Assembly (NCBI GenBank): GCA_000335715.1
Contig: AMYZ01000001.1
Location: 186,001-250,000, forward strand
Origin: a beta proteobacterium L13
GTDB taxonomy: Bacteria; Pseudomonadota; Gammaproteobacteria; Burkholderiales; Chromobacteriaceae
DNA length: 64,000 nucleotides
Reading direction: 5' to 3'
This document shows positions 9,198 to 17,563 of this stretch, one piece after another. The translations under genes and the position numbers were made by a program. The notes below the pieces were generated by a model that saw only the letters and a program-made list of their open reading frames with translations, had not been told where the DNA came from and ran no database searches. Numbering within the stretch: position 1 is the first letter of the stretch; each line of letters starts with the position of its first letter.

Positions 9198-9986
9198 TTA
9201 GCCGGGCAGGTCGATATATTCCACCTGTGCCGTGGTGCCCAAGGTGTGCTGCAGGAACTGCGCCATATTGCCGGGCTGGCCGGTGCTGGCAAAACGGTAG
9301 TTGGCCGCAGGGCCGCTGGCGGCAGCCAGGCCGTGTTGCTGCATCAGGCGTAGCGTCTGGCGGATCACCGCGTCGGTGGGGTCGATGATGTCGATATGCG
9401 CCGGCAGCAGCTGGCGCATTAGCGGCGCCAGAAACGGGTAGTGGGTACAGCCCAGCACCACGTGGTCTACGCCTTGTTCCAGCAGCGGGGCCAGCGCGCG
9501 GCCAACCACGGCGCGGCTGCGCTCGCTGTCCAGCTCGCCCGCTTCCACCAACTCGACAAAACCCTTGCCAGCTTGCGGAATCACCAGCGTGTCACCGGCG
9601 AACTGCGCCACCAGCTGGCGGAACTTGTCGCCCTGCAAGGTGGCGTGGGTGGCCAGCACGCCCACGCAGCCGCTCTGGCTGGCCAGCACTGCCGGCTTGA
9701 TGGCCGGCTCCATGCCGACGATGGGCAGCTGCGGGTAGCGTTCGCGCAGGTGGCGCGCGGCGGCGCTGGTGGCGGTATTGCAGGCGATCAGCAGCAGCTG
9801 CGCGCCTTGCTGCAGCAGCCAGGCGGTAATGACTTCGGCGCGCGCTATCAGCTCTGGCTGGCTGCGCTCGCCGTAGGGGCAGTAGCCCTGGTCGGCCAGG
9901 TACACCACATCCTGCTGTGGCAGGGCGTGGCGCAGCTGGCGCCATACCGACAGGCCGCCCAAGCCGGAATCGAACATGCCGATCAT
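9198..9986 (-). CDS. murI: Glutamate racemase
   Basis: This cytoplasmic cofactor-independent racemase makes D-glutamate for peptidoglycan. The 262-residue protein has both catalytic cysteines in their usual settings: ACNTATSAA in the N-terminal half and GCTHYPFL in the C-terminal half. The start MIGMFDSGLGGLSVW matches the family N-terminus. The usual D-SARxPYG loop appears as DQGYCPYGER, a mild variant. It starts 9 bp after the Mrp/ApbC stop, so the two genes are probably co-transcribed. Two single copies of the GTTGGCCGC word lie inside it. Confidence 0.96.
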   Translation of the reverse strand: MIGMFDSGLGGLSVWRQLRHALPQQDVVYLADQGYCPYGERSQPELIARAEVITAWLLQQGAQLLLIACNTATSAAARHLRERYPQLPIVGMEPAIKPAVLASQSGCVGVLATHATLQGDKFRQLVAQFAGDTLVIPQAGKGFVELVEAGELDSERSRAVVGRALAPLLEQGVDHVVLGCTHYPFLAPLMRQLLPAHIDIIDPTDAVIRQTLRLMQQHGLAAASGPAANYRFASTGQPGNMAQFLQHTLGTTAQVEYIDLPG

Positions 9987-9995
9987 GCGTGTGCC

Positions 9996-11144
9996 CTAGC
10001 TGTTCTGGATGACGATTTTCGGCATCTTGCTGGAGAAGTCACGCGCCTTGTCGCCTACCTTTACGGCGACACGGCGGGCGATTTGCTGGTAGCGGGCGGC
10101 CAGCTTGCCGTCCGGCTCGGCTACCACGGTGGGCTTGCCTTCGTCGGTAGACAGGCGGATGGACAGGTCCAGCGGCAGCGAGCCCAGTACGTCCACGCCG
10201 TACTGCGCGCTCATCTTGTCGGCGCCGCCGTGGCCGAAGATGTGCTCTTCGTGGCCGCATTGGCTGCACACGTGCATGGCCATGTTTTCCACGATGCCGA
10301 GGATGGGCACGCCCACTTTCTCGAACATCTTCAGGCCTTTCTTGGCGTCGATCAGCGCGATGTCCTGCGGCGTGGTCACCACGATGGCGCCGGTCACCGG
10401 TACCTTTTGCGACAGCGTCAGCTGGATGTCGCCGGTGCCCGGCGGCATGTCGATGACCAGATAATCAAGCTCGTCCCACAGCGTGTCGTTGAGCAGCTGC
10501 TGCAGCGCCTGGCTCACCATGGGGCCGCGCCATACCATGGCCTGGTCGTCGTCCACCAGGTAGCCGATGGACATGGTTTGTACGCCGTGCGCTTCCAGCG
10601 GCTTGAGTTTGCCTTCTACTACTTCGGGCTTCTGCCCTTGCAGGCCCATCATCAGCGGCTGCGACGGGCCGTAGATGTCGGCATCCAGAATGCCGACGCG
10701 CGCGCCTTCGGCTGCCAGCGCCAGCGCCAGGTTGGCCGCAGTGGTAGATTTACCCACGCCGCCCTTGCCGGACGACACCGCAATCACGTTCTTTACACCG
10801 GGCAGCAGCGGCACGCCTCGCTGGGCGGCGTGGCTGGTGATCTGGCTGCTTACATCGACCTCTACCGGGCGGCCGTCGGCAAACGGGGCCAAGGCTTCGC
10901 TGAACAGGGCGCCGATCTCGGCAAAGCGGCTTTTGGCCGGGTAGGGCAGCTTGACGCTGAGCGCCAGGCGGCTGCTGTCGTTGCAGGCAATGGCCAGGCC
11001 CTTGCGGTAGGGCTTGCCGGTATCCGGGTCGATCAGGTTGGCAAGGGCTGCCAGAATATCTGCGTCGCTGTGAGCCATGTCGGGTGTCCGTGGGGTGTCG
11101 GTGTTGGCAGGGCTGCCAAACAGTTTGCCTAGTCGGGAGAACAT
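9996..11144 (-). CDS. apbC: Mrp/ApbC/NBP35-type iron-sulfur cluster carrier ATPase
   Basis: This cytoplasmic P-loop ATPase carries Fe-S clusters to apoproteins. The 382-residue protein has an N-terminal MIP18-like/FSCA domain (about residues 23-100), the deviant Walker A GKGGVGKST, then DADIYGPSQPLMMG, VIDMPPGTGD and a cluster-binding CxxC in HVCSQCGHEE. The start is uncertain: the ATG at 11144 (MFSRLGKLFG) and the ATG at 11078 (MAHSDADIL) both lack a clear ribosome site, and the second matches the usual family length better. It is upstream of murI in the same probable operon and divergent from the efflux gene. apbC is often a metG neighbour, as it is here, one gene away. Confidence 0.92.
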   Translation of the reverse strand: MFSRLGKLFGSPANTDTPRTPDMAHSDADILAALANLIDPDTGKPYRKGLAIACNDSSRLALSVKLPYPAKSRFAEIGALFSEALAPFADGRPVEVDVSSQITSHAAQRGVPLLPGVKNVIAVSSGKGGVGKSTTAANLALALAAEGARVGILDADIYGPSQPLMMGLQGQKPEVVEGKLKPLEAHGVQTMSIGYLVDDDQAMVWRGPMVSQALQQLLNDTLWDELDYLVIDMPPGTGDIQLTLSQKVPVTGAIVVTTPQDIALIDAKKGLKMFEKVGVPILGIVENMAMHVCSQCGHEEHIFGHGGADKMSAQYGVDVLGSLPLDLSIRLSTDEGKPTVVAEPDGKLAARYQQIARRVAVKVGDKARDFSSKMPKIVIQNS

Positions 11145-11382
11145 ATTCGTGCGCCAAGTCGGGATTACCCGACTATTTTAATCAGGTTTTGCGCCCGCCG
11201 ACAGGCGCCGGGGGCGCGGGGAATGCCGCAAATGATAGCCCAAAGCGCCGCCTGTCGCCTGCGCTGGCGGTGCGTTGGTAATAAGCGCTGGCCTAAGTGG
11301 CTGATTTCGCGTAGAATCCTCGGCCTTTTTGTCAACGTGACACGGTGCTTTGCTGCCGCGTCATGGCTCTTGAGGTGTTCTT

Positions 11383-12630
11383 TTGTCTGCCAATAATAAA
11401 ATTGCCCACCTGTCTGTTGCTACCTTGTTGTTCCCGCTAGCCCTGGTGCTGTTCGAGTTTGCCGTTTATATCGCCAACGACATGGCACAGCCGGCCATGT
11501 TGCAAGTCACCCGCGAGTTCGGCGTGGACGCCGGCTGGGTGCCGCTGTCGATGACCTTCTTCTTGCTGGGCGGTGCCGCGCTGTCGTGGCTCACCGGCCC
11601 GCTGTCCGACCGCTACGGCCGTCGCCCGGTGCTGCTCAGCGGCGTGGTGTTCTTTATCGTGAGCTGTCTGGCCACCTATCTGGTCAGCAGTATCGAGGCC
11701 TATATGGCGCTGCGCGTGCTTCAGGGCATGGGCTTGTGCTTCATCAACGCCGTGGGCTATGCCGCGGTGCAGGAGGCCTACGCCGAGAAAACCGCCGTGC
11801 GCGTTACCGCGCTGATGGCCAACGTGGCGCTGATTGCGCCCATGGTGGGCCCGCTGGCCGGTGCCGCGCTGATCGAGCTGGCGCCGTGGCGTAGCTGCTT
11901 CCTGTTTATTGCCGTCTGCGCGCTGCTGGCGCTGCTGGGCCTGTGGTGGAAAATGCCGGAAACCGTACAGCCTGCGGCCAACCCGCGCCCGCTGTCGCGC
12001 ATGGGCGGCGACTACCTGCAGCTGCTGCGCGACCGCCGCTTTGTGCTGTCGGTACTGTGCATCCCCATGCTGGCGTTGCCGCTGATGGGCTGGATTGCCC
12101 TGTCGCCGGTGCTGCTGGTGGAAGACCTGGGCATGAGCACGCTGGAATACGGCCTGTGGCAGCTGCCGGTATTCGGTGGCCTGATCGCCGGTAACCTGCT
12201 GCTGGCCGCCCGCGCCGAAGCCTGGCCGCTGGGCCGCTCGGTGCTGCTGGGCATGTGGCCGGTAGTGGGTGGCCTGGTGCTGATGCTGGCCGGCGTACTG
12301 TACGGCCATTACCAGCACATCTTCCTGGTGCTGGGCATGAGCTTGATGGCGGTAGGCGAGGGCATGTCTTTCGGCGTGCTGTACCGCTTTGCGCTGATGA
12401 GCAGCCAACTGCCCAAGGGCGTAGTGTCGGCCGGCATGAGCATGCTGTGCATGGCCGGTTACGGTATCGGCATCGAGCTGTTCCGCTGGGCCTATATCGC
12501 CGGCGGCATCACCGGCTTTGCCCTGCTGTCGGTGCTGACTGCGCTGGCTTTCGTGTGGCTGGCGCGCCCGCAAGTGGCGGTGGCCATGGCCGAGCGCGAC
12601 GACCCGGACCTGCTGCCACAATCGGCCTGA
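11383..12630 (+). CDS. mdfA: MdfA-type MFS multidrug/cation:proton antiporter
   Basis: The 415-residue inner-membrane transporter resembles E. coli MdfA along its whole length. It keeps the membrane-embedded Glu and Asp of helix 1 (VLFEFAVYIANDMAQP), the MFS motif GPLSDRYGRRPV, and the antiporter region ALMANVALIAPMVGPLAGA. Twelve transmembrane segments can be traced. Translation appears to start at a TTG (11383), eight bases behind GAGGTG; no in-frame ATG gives the conserved N-terminus. Substrates would be lipophilic drugs or monovalent cations by analogy. The gene is single, ending in a hairpin made of the repeat word. Confidence 0.88.
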   Translation: MSANNKIAHLSVATLLFPLALVLFEFAVYIANDMAQPAMLQVTREFGVDAGWVPLSMTFFLLGGAALSWLTGPLSDRYGRRPVLLSGVVFFIVSCLATYLVSSIEAYMALRVLQGMGLCFINAVGYAAVQEAYAEKTAVRVTALMANVALIAPMVGPLAGAALIELAPWRSCFLFIAVCALLALLGLWWKMPETVQPAANPRPLSRMGGDYLQLLRDRRFVLSVLCIPMLALPLMGWIALSPVLLVEDLGMSTLEYGLWQLPVFGGLIAGNLLLAARAEAWPLGRSVLLGMWPVVGGLVLMLAGVLYGHYQHIFLVLGMSLMAVGEGMSFGVLYRFALMSSQLPKGVVSAGMSMLCMAGYGIGIELFRWAYIAGGITGFALLSVLTALAFVWLARPQVAVAMAERDDPDLLPQSA

Positions 12631-12714
12631 CCGGCGCGGCCGCTGGCGCTACCTGCCGGCAGCCAGGACCAGGCTGACCCCGCTGCTAGCGTTGCTGCGG
12701 CGGTGTAATTTCAC

Positions 12715-12748
12715 AAGGTTGGCCGCGATGACTGTCGCGGCCAACCTT
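12715..12748. terminator. Inverted repeat pair between mdfA and metG
   Basis: AAGGTTGGCCGCGA (12715-12728) and its complement (12735-12748) form a perfect 14-bp stem with a 6-nt loop. Only TTTG follows, so this is a strong stem with a weak U-tract. Both arms are copies of the window-wide repeat. It lies 50 bp before metG. Confidence 0.7.
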
Positions 12749-12798
12749 TGTCGTTATAATCGACGGTTTACCGAATACCTTTCACCGGACGCTTCTCC

Positions 12799-14859
12799 AT
12801 GACCACACGCAAGATTCTGGTGACCAGTGCACTGCCTTACGCCAACGCGGGGCTGCACCTTGGCCACATGCTCGAACAGATCCAAACCGATATCTGGGTG
12901 CGTTTCCAGAAGATGCGCGGCCACGAGTGCTACTACGTGTGCGCCGACGACACCCACGGCGCGCCCATCATGCTGGCAGCCGAGAAGCGCGGCATCACCC
13001 CCGAGCAGCTGATCGCCGAGGTAGAAGCGCTGCACGTAGCCGACTCGCAGGGCTTCCTGATCGGCCACGACAGCTACTACAGCACCAACAGCCCGGAAAA
13101 CAAGGAACTGGCGCAGCAGATGTACCGCGCGCTGCGTGCCGATAACAAGATCACCTCGCGCACCATCGAGCAGCTGTTCGACCCGGAAAAGCAGATGTTC
13201 CTGCCGGACCGCTTCGTGAAGGGCGAATGCCCGAAATGCAGCGCCAAAGACCAGTACGGCGACAACTGTGAAGTGTGCGGCGCCACCTACAACCCCACCG
13301 AACTGAAGAACCCGTACTCGGCGGTGTCCGGCGCCACGCCGGTGCTGAAAACTTCCGAGCACTACTTCTTCCGCCTGGGCGAGTGCGCCGACTTCCTGCG
13401 CGACTGGACCAGTGGCAACACTACCCGCGCCGACGGCGTGGTACAGCCGCACCTGCAGCCGGAATCGCTGAACAAGATGAACGAGTGGATCGGCGGCGGC
13501 CTGCAGGACTGGGATATCAGCCGTGATGCGCCGTACTTCGGCTTCGAGATTCCCGACGCGCCAGGCAAATACTTCTATGTGTGGCTGGATGCGCCGATTG
13601 GCTACATGGCCAGCTTCAAGAAGCTGTGCGCCCAGCTGAACCTGGACTTCGACACCTGGTTCAAGCCCGATACCGACACCGAGATGTACCACTTCATCGG
13701 CAAGGACATCCTGTACTTCCACGCGCTGTTCTGGCCAGCCACGCTGAAGTTCTCCGGCATGCGTGTGCCTACCGGCGTGTTTGCCCACGGTTTCCTTACT
13801 GTGGATGGCCAGAAGATGTCCAAGTCGCGCGGCACCTTCATTACCGCCAAGAGCTACCTGGAATGCGGCCTGAACCCGGAATGGATGCGCTATTACATCG
13901 CCGGCAAGCTCAACAGCCGCATCGAAGACATCGACCTGAACCTGGGCGACTTCGTGGCGCGCGTGAACTCGGACGTGGTCGGCAAGTACGTCAATATCGC
14001 CAGCCGCGCCGCCGGCTTCATCACCAAACGCTTTGGCGGCAAGCTGGCCGACAGCGTGCAGGATGAAACCCGTCTGCTGGGCAATATCGCCGCCGAGGCC
14101 GACAACATCGCCGCCGCTTTCGAAGCGCGCGAATACGCCAAGGCGCTGCGCGAGATCATGGGCATTGCCGACGCAGTCAACGCCTACGTCGATGCCAACA
14201 AGCCGTGGGAGCTGGCCAAGCAGGAAGGCCAGGACGCGCGCCTGCACGAAGTGTGCACCGTGCTGATCAACGCCTTCCGCCTGCTCACCATCTACCTGAA
14301 GCCGGTACTGCCGAAAGTAGCGCAAGACGTGGAGGCCTTCCTCGACGTAGCACCGCTGCAGTGGGCCGACGCCCAGCAGCAGCTGCTGGGCCACACCATC
14401 AAGCCATACCAGCACCTGATGCAACGCGTCGACCCGGTGCTGGTGGACAAACTCATCGAAGCGAACAAACAGACCATGGAAGCACAAGCACCGGCCGCTG
14501 CGGCCAACTACGAGCCGCTGGCCGACACCATCAAGATCGACGACTTTGCCAAGCTGGACCTGCGCGTGGGCAAGGTACTGGCCTGCAACTTTGTAGAAGG
14601 CTCCGACAAGCTGCTGCAGTTCACCGTCGACCTGGGCTTTGAACAGCGCAACATCTTCTCCGGCATCCGCTCTGCCTACCAGGAGCCGGAAAAGCTGGTT
14701 GGCCGCAAGGTGATCGTGGTGGCCAACCTGGCCGAACGCAAGATGCGCTTTGGCGTATCGCAAGGCATGATCGTCTGCGCCTCCGGCACTGAAGACAGTA
14801 GCGGCCTGTTCCTGCTGGATACCGACGACGGCGCACAGCCGGGCATGCGCGTAGGCTAA
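12799..14859 (+). CDS. metG: Methionyl-tRNA synthetase
   Basis: The 686-residue class I synthetase charges both initiator and elongator tRNA-Met. It shows the HIGH box as HLGH (residues about 21-24), a CxxC...CxxC zinc knuckle ([17 protein letters not shown]), and KMSKS in [12 protein letters not shown]. The C-terminal Trbp111-like tRNA-binding domain (about 580-686) starts at [19 protein letters not shown] and supports dimerisation. The length fits the long bacterial form. A strong terminator follows. The two initiator tRNA genes that this enzyme would charge lie 500 bp downstream. Confidence 0.97.
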   Translation: MTTRKILVTSALPYANAGLHLGHMLEQIQTDIWVRFQKMRGHECYYVCADDTHGAPIMLAAEKRGITPEQLIAEVEALHVADSQGFLIGHDSYYSTNSPENKELAQQMYRALRADNKITSRTIEQLFDPEKQMFLPDRFVKGECPKCSAKDQYGDNCEVCGATYNPTELKNPYSAVSGATPVLKTSEHYFFRLGECADFLRDWTSGNTTRADGVVQPHLQPESLNKMNEWIGGGLQDWDISRDAPYFGFEIPDAPGKYFYVWLDAPIGYMASFKKLCAQLNLDFDTWFKPDTDTEMYHFIGKDILYFHALFWPATLKFSGMRVPTGVFAHGFLTVDGQKMSKSRGTFITAKSYLECGLNPEWMRYYIAGKLNSRIEDIDLNLGDFVARVNSDVVGKYVNIASRAAGFITKRFGGKLADSVQDETRLLGNIAAEADNIAAAFEAREYAKALREIMGIADAVNAYVDANKPWELAKQEGQDARLHEVCTVLINAFRLLTIYLKPVLPKVAQDVEAFLDVAPLQWADAQQQLLGHTIKPYQHLMQRVDPVLVDKLIEANKQTMEAQAPAAAANYEPLADTIKIDDFAKLDLRVGKVLACNFVEGSDKLLQFTVDLGFEQRNIFSGIRSAYQEPEKLVGRKVIVVANLAERKMRFGVSQGMIVCASGTEDSSGLFLLDTDDGAQPGMRVG

Positions 14860-14882
14860 GCCGTATCGCCATCCGCACCACA

Positions 14883-14910
14883 ACGCCCCGCAGTGCGGGG
14901 CGTTTTTTTT
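14883..14910 (+). terminator. Rho-independent terminator of metG
   Basis: ACGCCCCGC (14883-14891) pairs with GCGGGGCGT (14895-14903) around an AGT loop, followed by eight T. Confidence 0.95.
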
Positions 14911-14948
14911 GCCTGTCATCCGGCGTTCATTTGCCGCTGCTAAGCTGT

Positions 14949-15000
14949 TTGACAATACACGGGAACCACGTAGTCCTACGTATAGTCAATATCTTTGACA
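14949..15000 (+). promoter_or_regulatory. Dyad-rich promoter region of the 61-residue gene
   Basis: Two TTGACA-like -35 candidates (14949-14954 and 14995-15000) flank two perfect dyads: ACGTAG-TC-CTACGT (14968-14981) and GTCAA-TATCT-TTGAC (14985-14999). The -10 match is weak for both. The dyads look like operator sites, but no regulator can be assigned. Confidence 0.4.
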
Positions 15001-15079
15001 CTGTGTATGGTGTGCTGTAGCTTCAAGCTGTTTTACCAATAGTTCATAAAAAGAATGAAAACTGAAAAGGAAATAGACA

Positions 15080-15265
15080 ATGCGTATTAACCAACTGGAG
15101 CCAGGCCATAGCATCCTGGAAGTCACCGATAAAGGTGAAGAGCTGCGTTTCGAGGTAATGGACGTGCGTGCAGTAGGCCGCCGTTACGAAGTGACCATGC
15201 GCACACCCGCTGGTGTGGAGAGCGTAATGTACCCGGCCAACGCCTACGTACAGACGGCAGCATAA
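15080..15265 (+). CDS. Small conserved-looking hypothetical protein
   Basis: A 61-residue protein I do not recognise. It has a good ribosome site (AAAAGGAAA, eight to ten bases before ATG). The sequence reads like a compact beta-barrel, with alternating hydrophobic strands (HSILEVTD, LRFEVMDVRAVGRRYEVTM, SVMYPANAYVQ). There is no signal peptide, cysteine or membrane segment. It begins after a dyad-rich promoter region and stops about 60 bp before the first initiator tRNA, whose promoter is separate. Codon use looks like its chromosomal neighbours, so I take it as real. Confidence 0.65.
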   Translation: MRINQLEPGHSILEVTDKGEELRFEVMDVRAVGRRYEVTMRTPAGVESVMYPANAYVQTAA

Positions 15266-15283
15266 GTTATTTTTGTAAAAAGC

Positions 15284-15312
15284 TTGACGCGGTAGTGCAG
15301 TACAGATATATT
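15284..15312 (+). promoter_or_regulatory. Sigma-70 promoter of the first initiator tRNA
   Basis: TTGACG (15284-15289), a 17-bp spacer and TATATT (15307-15312), ending 13 bases before the mature tRNA 5' end. Confidence 0.85.
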
Positions 15313-15325
15313 TGCTCCTCTCTGT

Positions 15326-15402
<77 letters not shown>

Positions 15403-15411
15403 AGTTTTCGA

Positions 15412-15439
15412 AAAAAGCCAATCGAAAGATTGGCTTTTT
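15412..15439 (+). terminator. Terminator of tRNA-fMet copy 1
   Basis: A 12-bp perfect stem (AAAAAGCCAATC with GATTGGCTTTTT) is capped by a GAAA tetraloop and ends in five T. Confidence 0.95.
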
Positions 15440-15490
15440 CATTTCCGGCAAAGCAGGCTGGAAAAAATTGATAATTACAGTAAATAAGTC

Positions 15491-15519
15491 TTGACGAAAC
15501 AATAGTTACTGTATATTAT
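15491..15519 (+). promoter_or_regulatory. Sigma-70 promoter of the second initiator tRNA
   Basis: TTGACG (15491-15496), a 17-bp spacer and TATTAT (15514-15519), ending 13 bases before the tRNA. This is the same geometry as copy 1. Confidence 0.83.
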
Positions 15520-15532
15520 TCAACACATCAGA

Positions 15533-15609
<77 letters not shown>

Positions 15610-15615
15610 AACACG

Positions 15616-15654
15616 AACCCCTGATTCAATTGGAAAATTGGATCAGGGGTTTTG
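15616..15654 (+). terminator. Terminator of tRNA-fMet copy 2
   Basis: AACCCCTGAT (15616-15625) pairs with ATCAGGGGTT (15642-15651), and the inner bases continue the stem to a GGAA loop. A T-run ends it. Confidence 0.93.
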
Positions 15655-15674
15655 CGTTTTCTCTTCTCTGTTTT

Positions 15675-15976
15675 GGGCACAGACGGGCTTCAGCGCCCAT
15701 TTCTGTGCCTAAATCATGCCCACAGCACATCCCTGATGAGGTTTTTTTGACCTTTGGGATTTCGGCACGCTCTGTGCCCACCGGGCACAGAGTGGGCACA
15801 AGGATCAAGTGTCTGAAATCGCCCTCAAATACCAATAAATCACCTTTGTGTCGTGCTAGGTCATTGAAATGGCAGGTGGTCTTTAGATTGGTCAGCGATC
15901 AGTTGGCAGGACTTGCACTGTGTTCACTCAGCATCCCAGCGTAGTCAAAGTGCCGTATTTTCACTCTTGGGCACAG
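15675..15976. repeat. Cluster of GGGCACA motifs downstream of the tRNAs
   Basis: GGGCACAG or a close variant occurs six times: 15675, 15702 (inverted, one base short), 15772 (inverted), 15783, 15794 and 15969. The pair at 15770-15792 is a perfect 10-bp inverted repeat around ACC. No gene covers it. Clusters of short repeats next to a tRNA are typical of recombinase arm sites, but no integrase is present, so that reading is inference. The stretch 15655-15944 holds no gene I can support. Confidence 0.6.
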
Positions 15977-16073
15977 GATTGGGATTGAACTCGAAGATAT
16001 CGCTGACTTTGCAGTGGAAGTATGCGCATAAGGCATCAAGAACATCTGGCTCAACGTTTTCAGTCGTCTCGCG
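15945..16073 (-). pseudogene. 3' fragment of an Xre/Cro-type HTH regulator
   Basis: Read leftwards, 42 codons resemble the end of short Cro/C1-type (HTH_26-like) repressors: a helix EPDVLDALCAYFHCKVSDIFEF like the usual LEALCRxLxCQxGDLLEY, followed by a polar tail and a stop. An in-frame TAG at 16074-16076 closes the frame upstream and the DNA-binding helices are missing, so it is a remnant. The stretch from 16077 to 16285 shows nothing I can name. Confidence 0.5.
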
Positions 16074-16285
16074 CTAGGGCCTGGTCAGCGCACCTCGATT
16101 TAGCTCCGTCATTCGGCTAGAAAAATTCTGATTCTCAGAAATGGATTCAATATTCAAGAATTCATGGAAAAAACCCCAGACCAGGCCGGGGTTTGAAGAG
16201 TAAATCCAGAGCATCATCACCCGACTGAAATAGGGGTGATCTGTGATTGAAGAAATGTAGGGCATGGCTCGATGCTCCCACACCA

Positions 16286-16945
16286 TTACTCAAAAATCAC
16301 TTTGACATTATCTGTAACGTTACGTACTCCTGGCGTACATAATACAGCATGCTTGACTAAGGATTTTTCTGACCAACTATGTACTGAACCACTCAAGATA
16401 ATATCGGGGCCATCTATGGAAATGGTAATAGCATCGATATCTTGAATTGCTCTACGTTGCAATGCTGCACGCACTTCTTCTTTTACGTCACGAGCAATAT
16501 GAATTGGATGTATGTTGATATCATTGCTAACCCCTTTCACGCCACGGACATGCGAAACATATCGTAATACTGCATTTCGTTGAAAATTCCACTCAACATC
16601 ACCAGACAATGTCAACCAGCCTTCCTCAACCATGATTTTAATGCGCTGACTATATTCGGGAGACATTAGATCCAAAACATTGGCAACGGAGCGGGAGACA
16701 TCCACATCTGTGTACGTGCCTGGATCTGGTAGATCAACATGAATATCAACAGCCAGTGCCCTTACTTCACCCACCCGCAGCGCTGCCTGCTCAGCAGCCC
16801 ATTTCTGACTAAAATCGGGAACATGCCCACTTAAGGTAATGACCCCTTTTTCACATTGCACACCTATGTGTGCCTCATTGACTTCAGGGTCCCATATCAA
16901 TTCAGCTTGTACATCATGTTTCAGCTGAGTATCAGTTTTGCTCAT
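16286..16945 (-). CDS. Cytoplasmic three-BON-domain protein
   Basis: The 219-residue protein has three BON repeats (about residues 10-75, 82-145 and 152-219), each with the G-x-V/I-x-L-x-G core: GVITLSGHVPD, GWLTLSGDVEW and DIILSGSVHSW. BON proteins such as OsmY associate with membranes and stress responses. Unlike the second BON protein at 23223-24050, this one has no signal peptide, so it should be cytoplasmic. AGGAG precedes the ATG. It overlaps by 14 bp the end of the gene at 16932-17306, so the two are translationally coupled. Base composition is more A+T-rich than the genes on either side. Confidence 0.85.
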   Translation of the reverse strand: MSKTDTQLKHDVQAELIWDPEVNEAHIGVQCEKGVITLSGHVPDFSQKWAAEQAALRVGEVRALAVDIHVDLPDPGTYTDVDVSRSVANVLDLMSPEYSQRIKIMVEEGWLTLSGDVEWNFQRNAVLRYVSHVRGVKGVSNDINIHPIHIARDVKEEVRAALQRRAIQDIDAITISIDGPDIILSGSVHSWSEKSLVKHAVLCTPGVRNVTDNVKVIFE

Positions 16946-17306
16946 GATTTACTCCTTGGTGCTCAATTGGTTTCACATCGATAATACTTACAGGCTTTAC
17001 GGGGTAGAAGTACATAAAATGCAATAGATCTGACGGAATAAGATGCCGATAGCCGTGATGCTTAGCTAGTGCATTGAGTCTAGATACGAACAGGGCATCA
17101 AGGGGTGAAAATTGTTTACGGAGATAGCTGCCAAGGATGCTGTGAAATATGCATCTACTCTCTCCATCAAGATGACGAAAATCAGTGAAATTAAATGGAG
17201 GCGGCATAGGATGCTCATCCATCTGCAACCAAAAACGCGCAAGTAGTGCACGGTTATCTTGTCCTGCAACATTATGGATACGATTTAAAAGCTGGTTTTC
17301 GTTCAT
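16932..17306 (-). CDS. Hypothetical protein upstream of the BON gene
   Basis: A 124-residue protein of unknown function. The ATG at 17306 (MNENQLLNRIHNVAG) has an excellent AGGAGG site; the frame open to 17372 is an artefact. Visible features: an N-terminal amphipathic helix, PMPPPFNFTDFRHLDGES, then LLHFMYFYPVKPVSIIDV and a His-rich end. No signal peptide. It is the first gene of a two-gene operon with the BON gene, which it overlaps, so a shared stress role is likely but not shown. It diverges from acnA over about 260 bp. Confidence 0.65.
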   Translation of the reverse strand: MNENQLLNRIHNVAGQDNRALLARFWLQMDEHPMPPPFNFTDFRHLDGESRCIFHSILGSYLRKQFSPLDALFVSRLNALAKHHGYRHLIPSDLLHFMYFYPVKPVSIIDVKPIEHQGVNHEQN

Positions 17307-17563
17307 GGCATGCCTCCTGACCAAGAGGGTCAAATACCCGGTTCGCACCTGCCACCCGGTATGCAAGCACAATGCGCGTCATCGAGGCCTGCGACTGTGC
17401 ACTGGCACACATAACTCACCGAAACAACAAGCAAGCCGTCCACCGCTTTGGTTCGACAGCGTACGGACGGCGGCAGCACCTGGCGGGATGCTGTGTGTTG
17501 ATGGCGCAAAGGGGGTCGGGCATCTTGCTCACGGCACCGGCACAGCCCATCCGGGGGTGACTT

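Noticed and set aside
12754-14955. A 733-codon open frame on the minus strand opposite metG
   Set aside because: It mirrors the coding frame of metG, which is certain. The translated sequence is a high-G+C shadow without domains, and it has no ribosome site.
15626-15944. Overlapping 69- and 104-codon frames on opposite strands behind the tRNAs
   Set aside because: Both run through the tRNA terminator and the GGGCACA dyads. Neither has a start signal or family resemblance.
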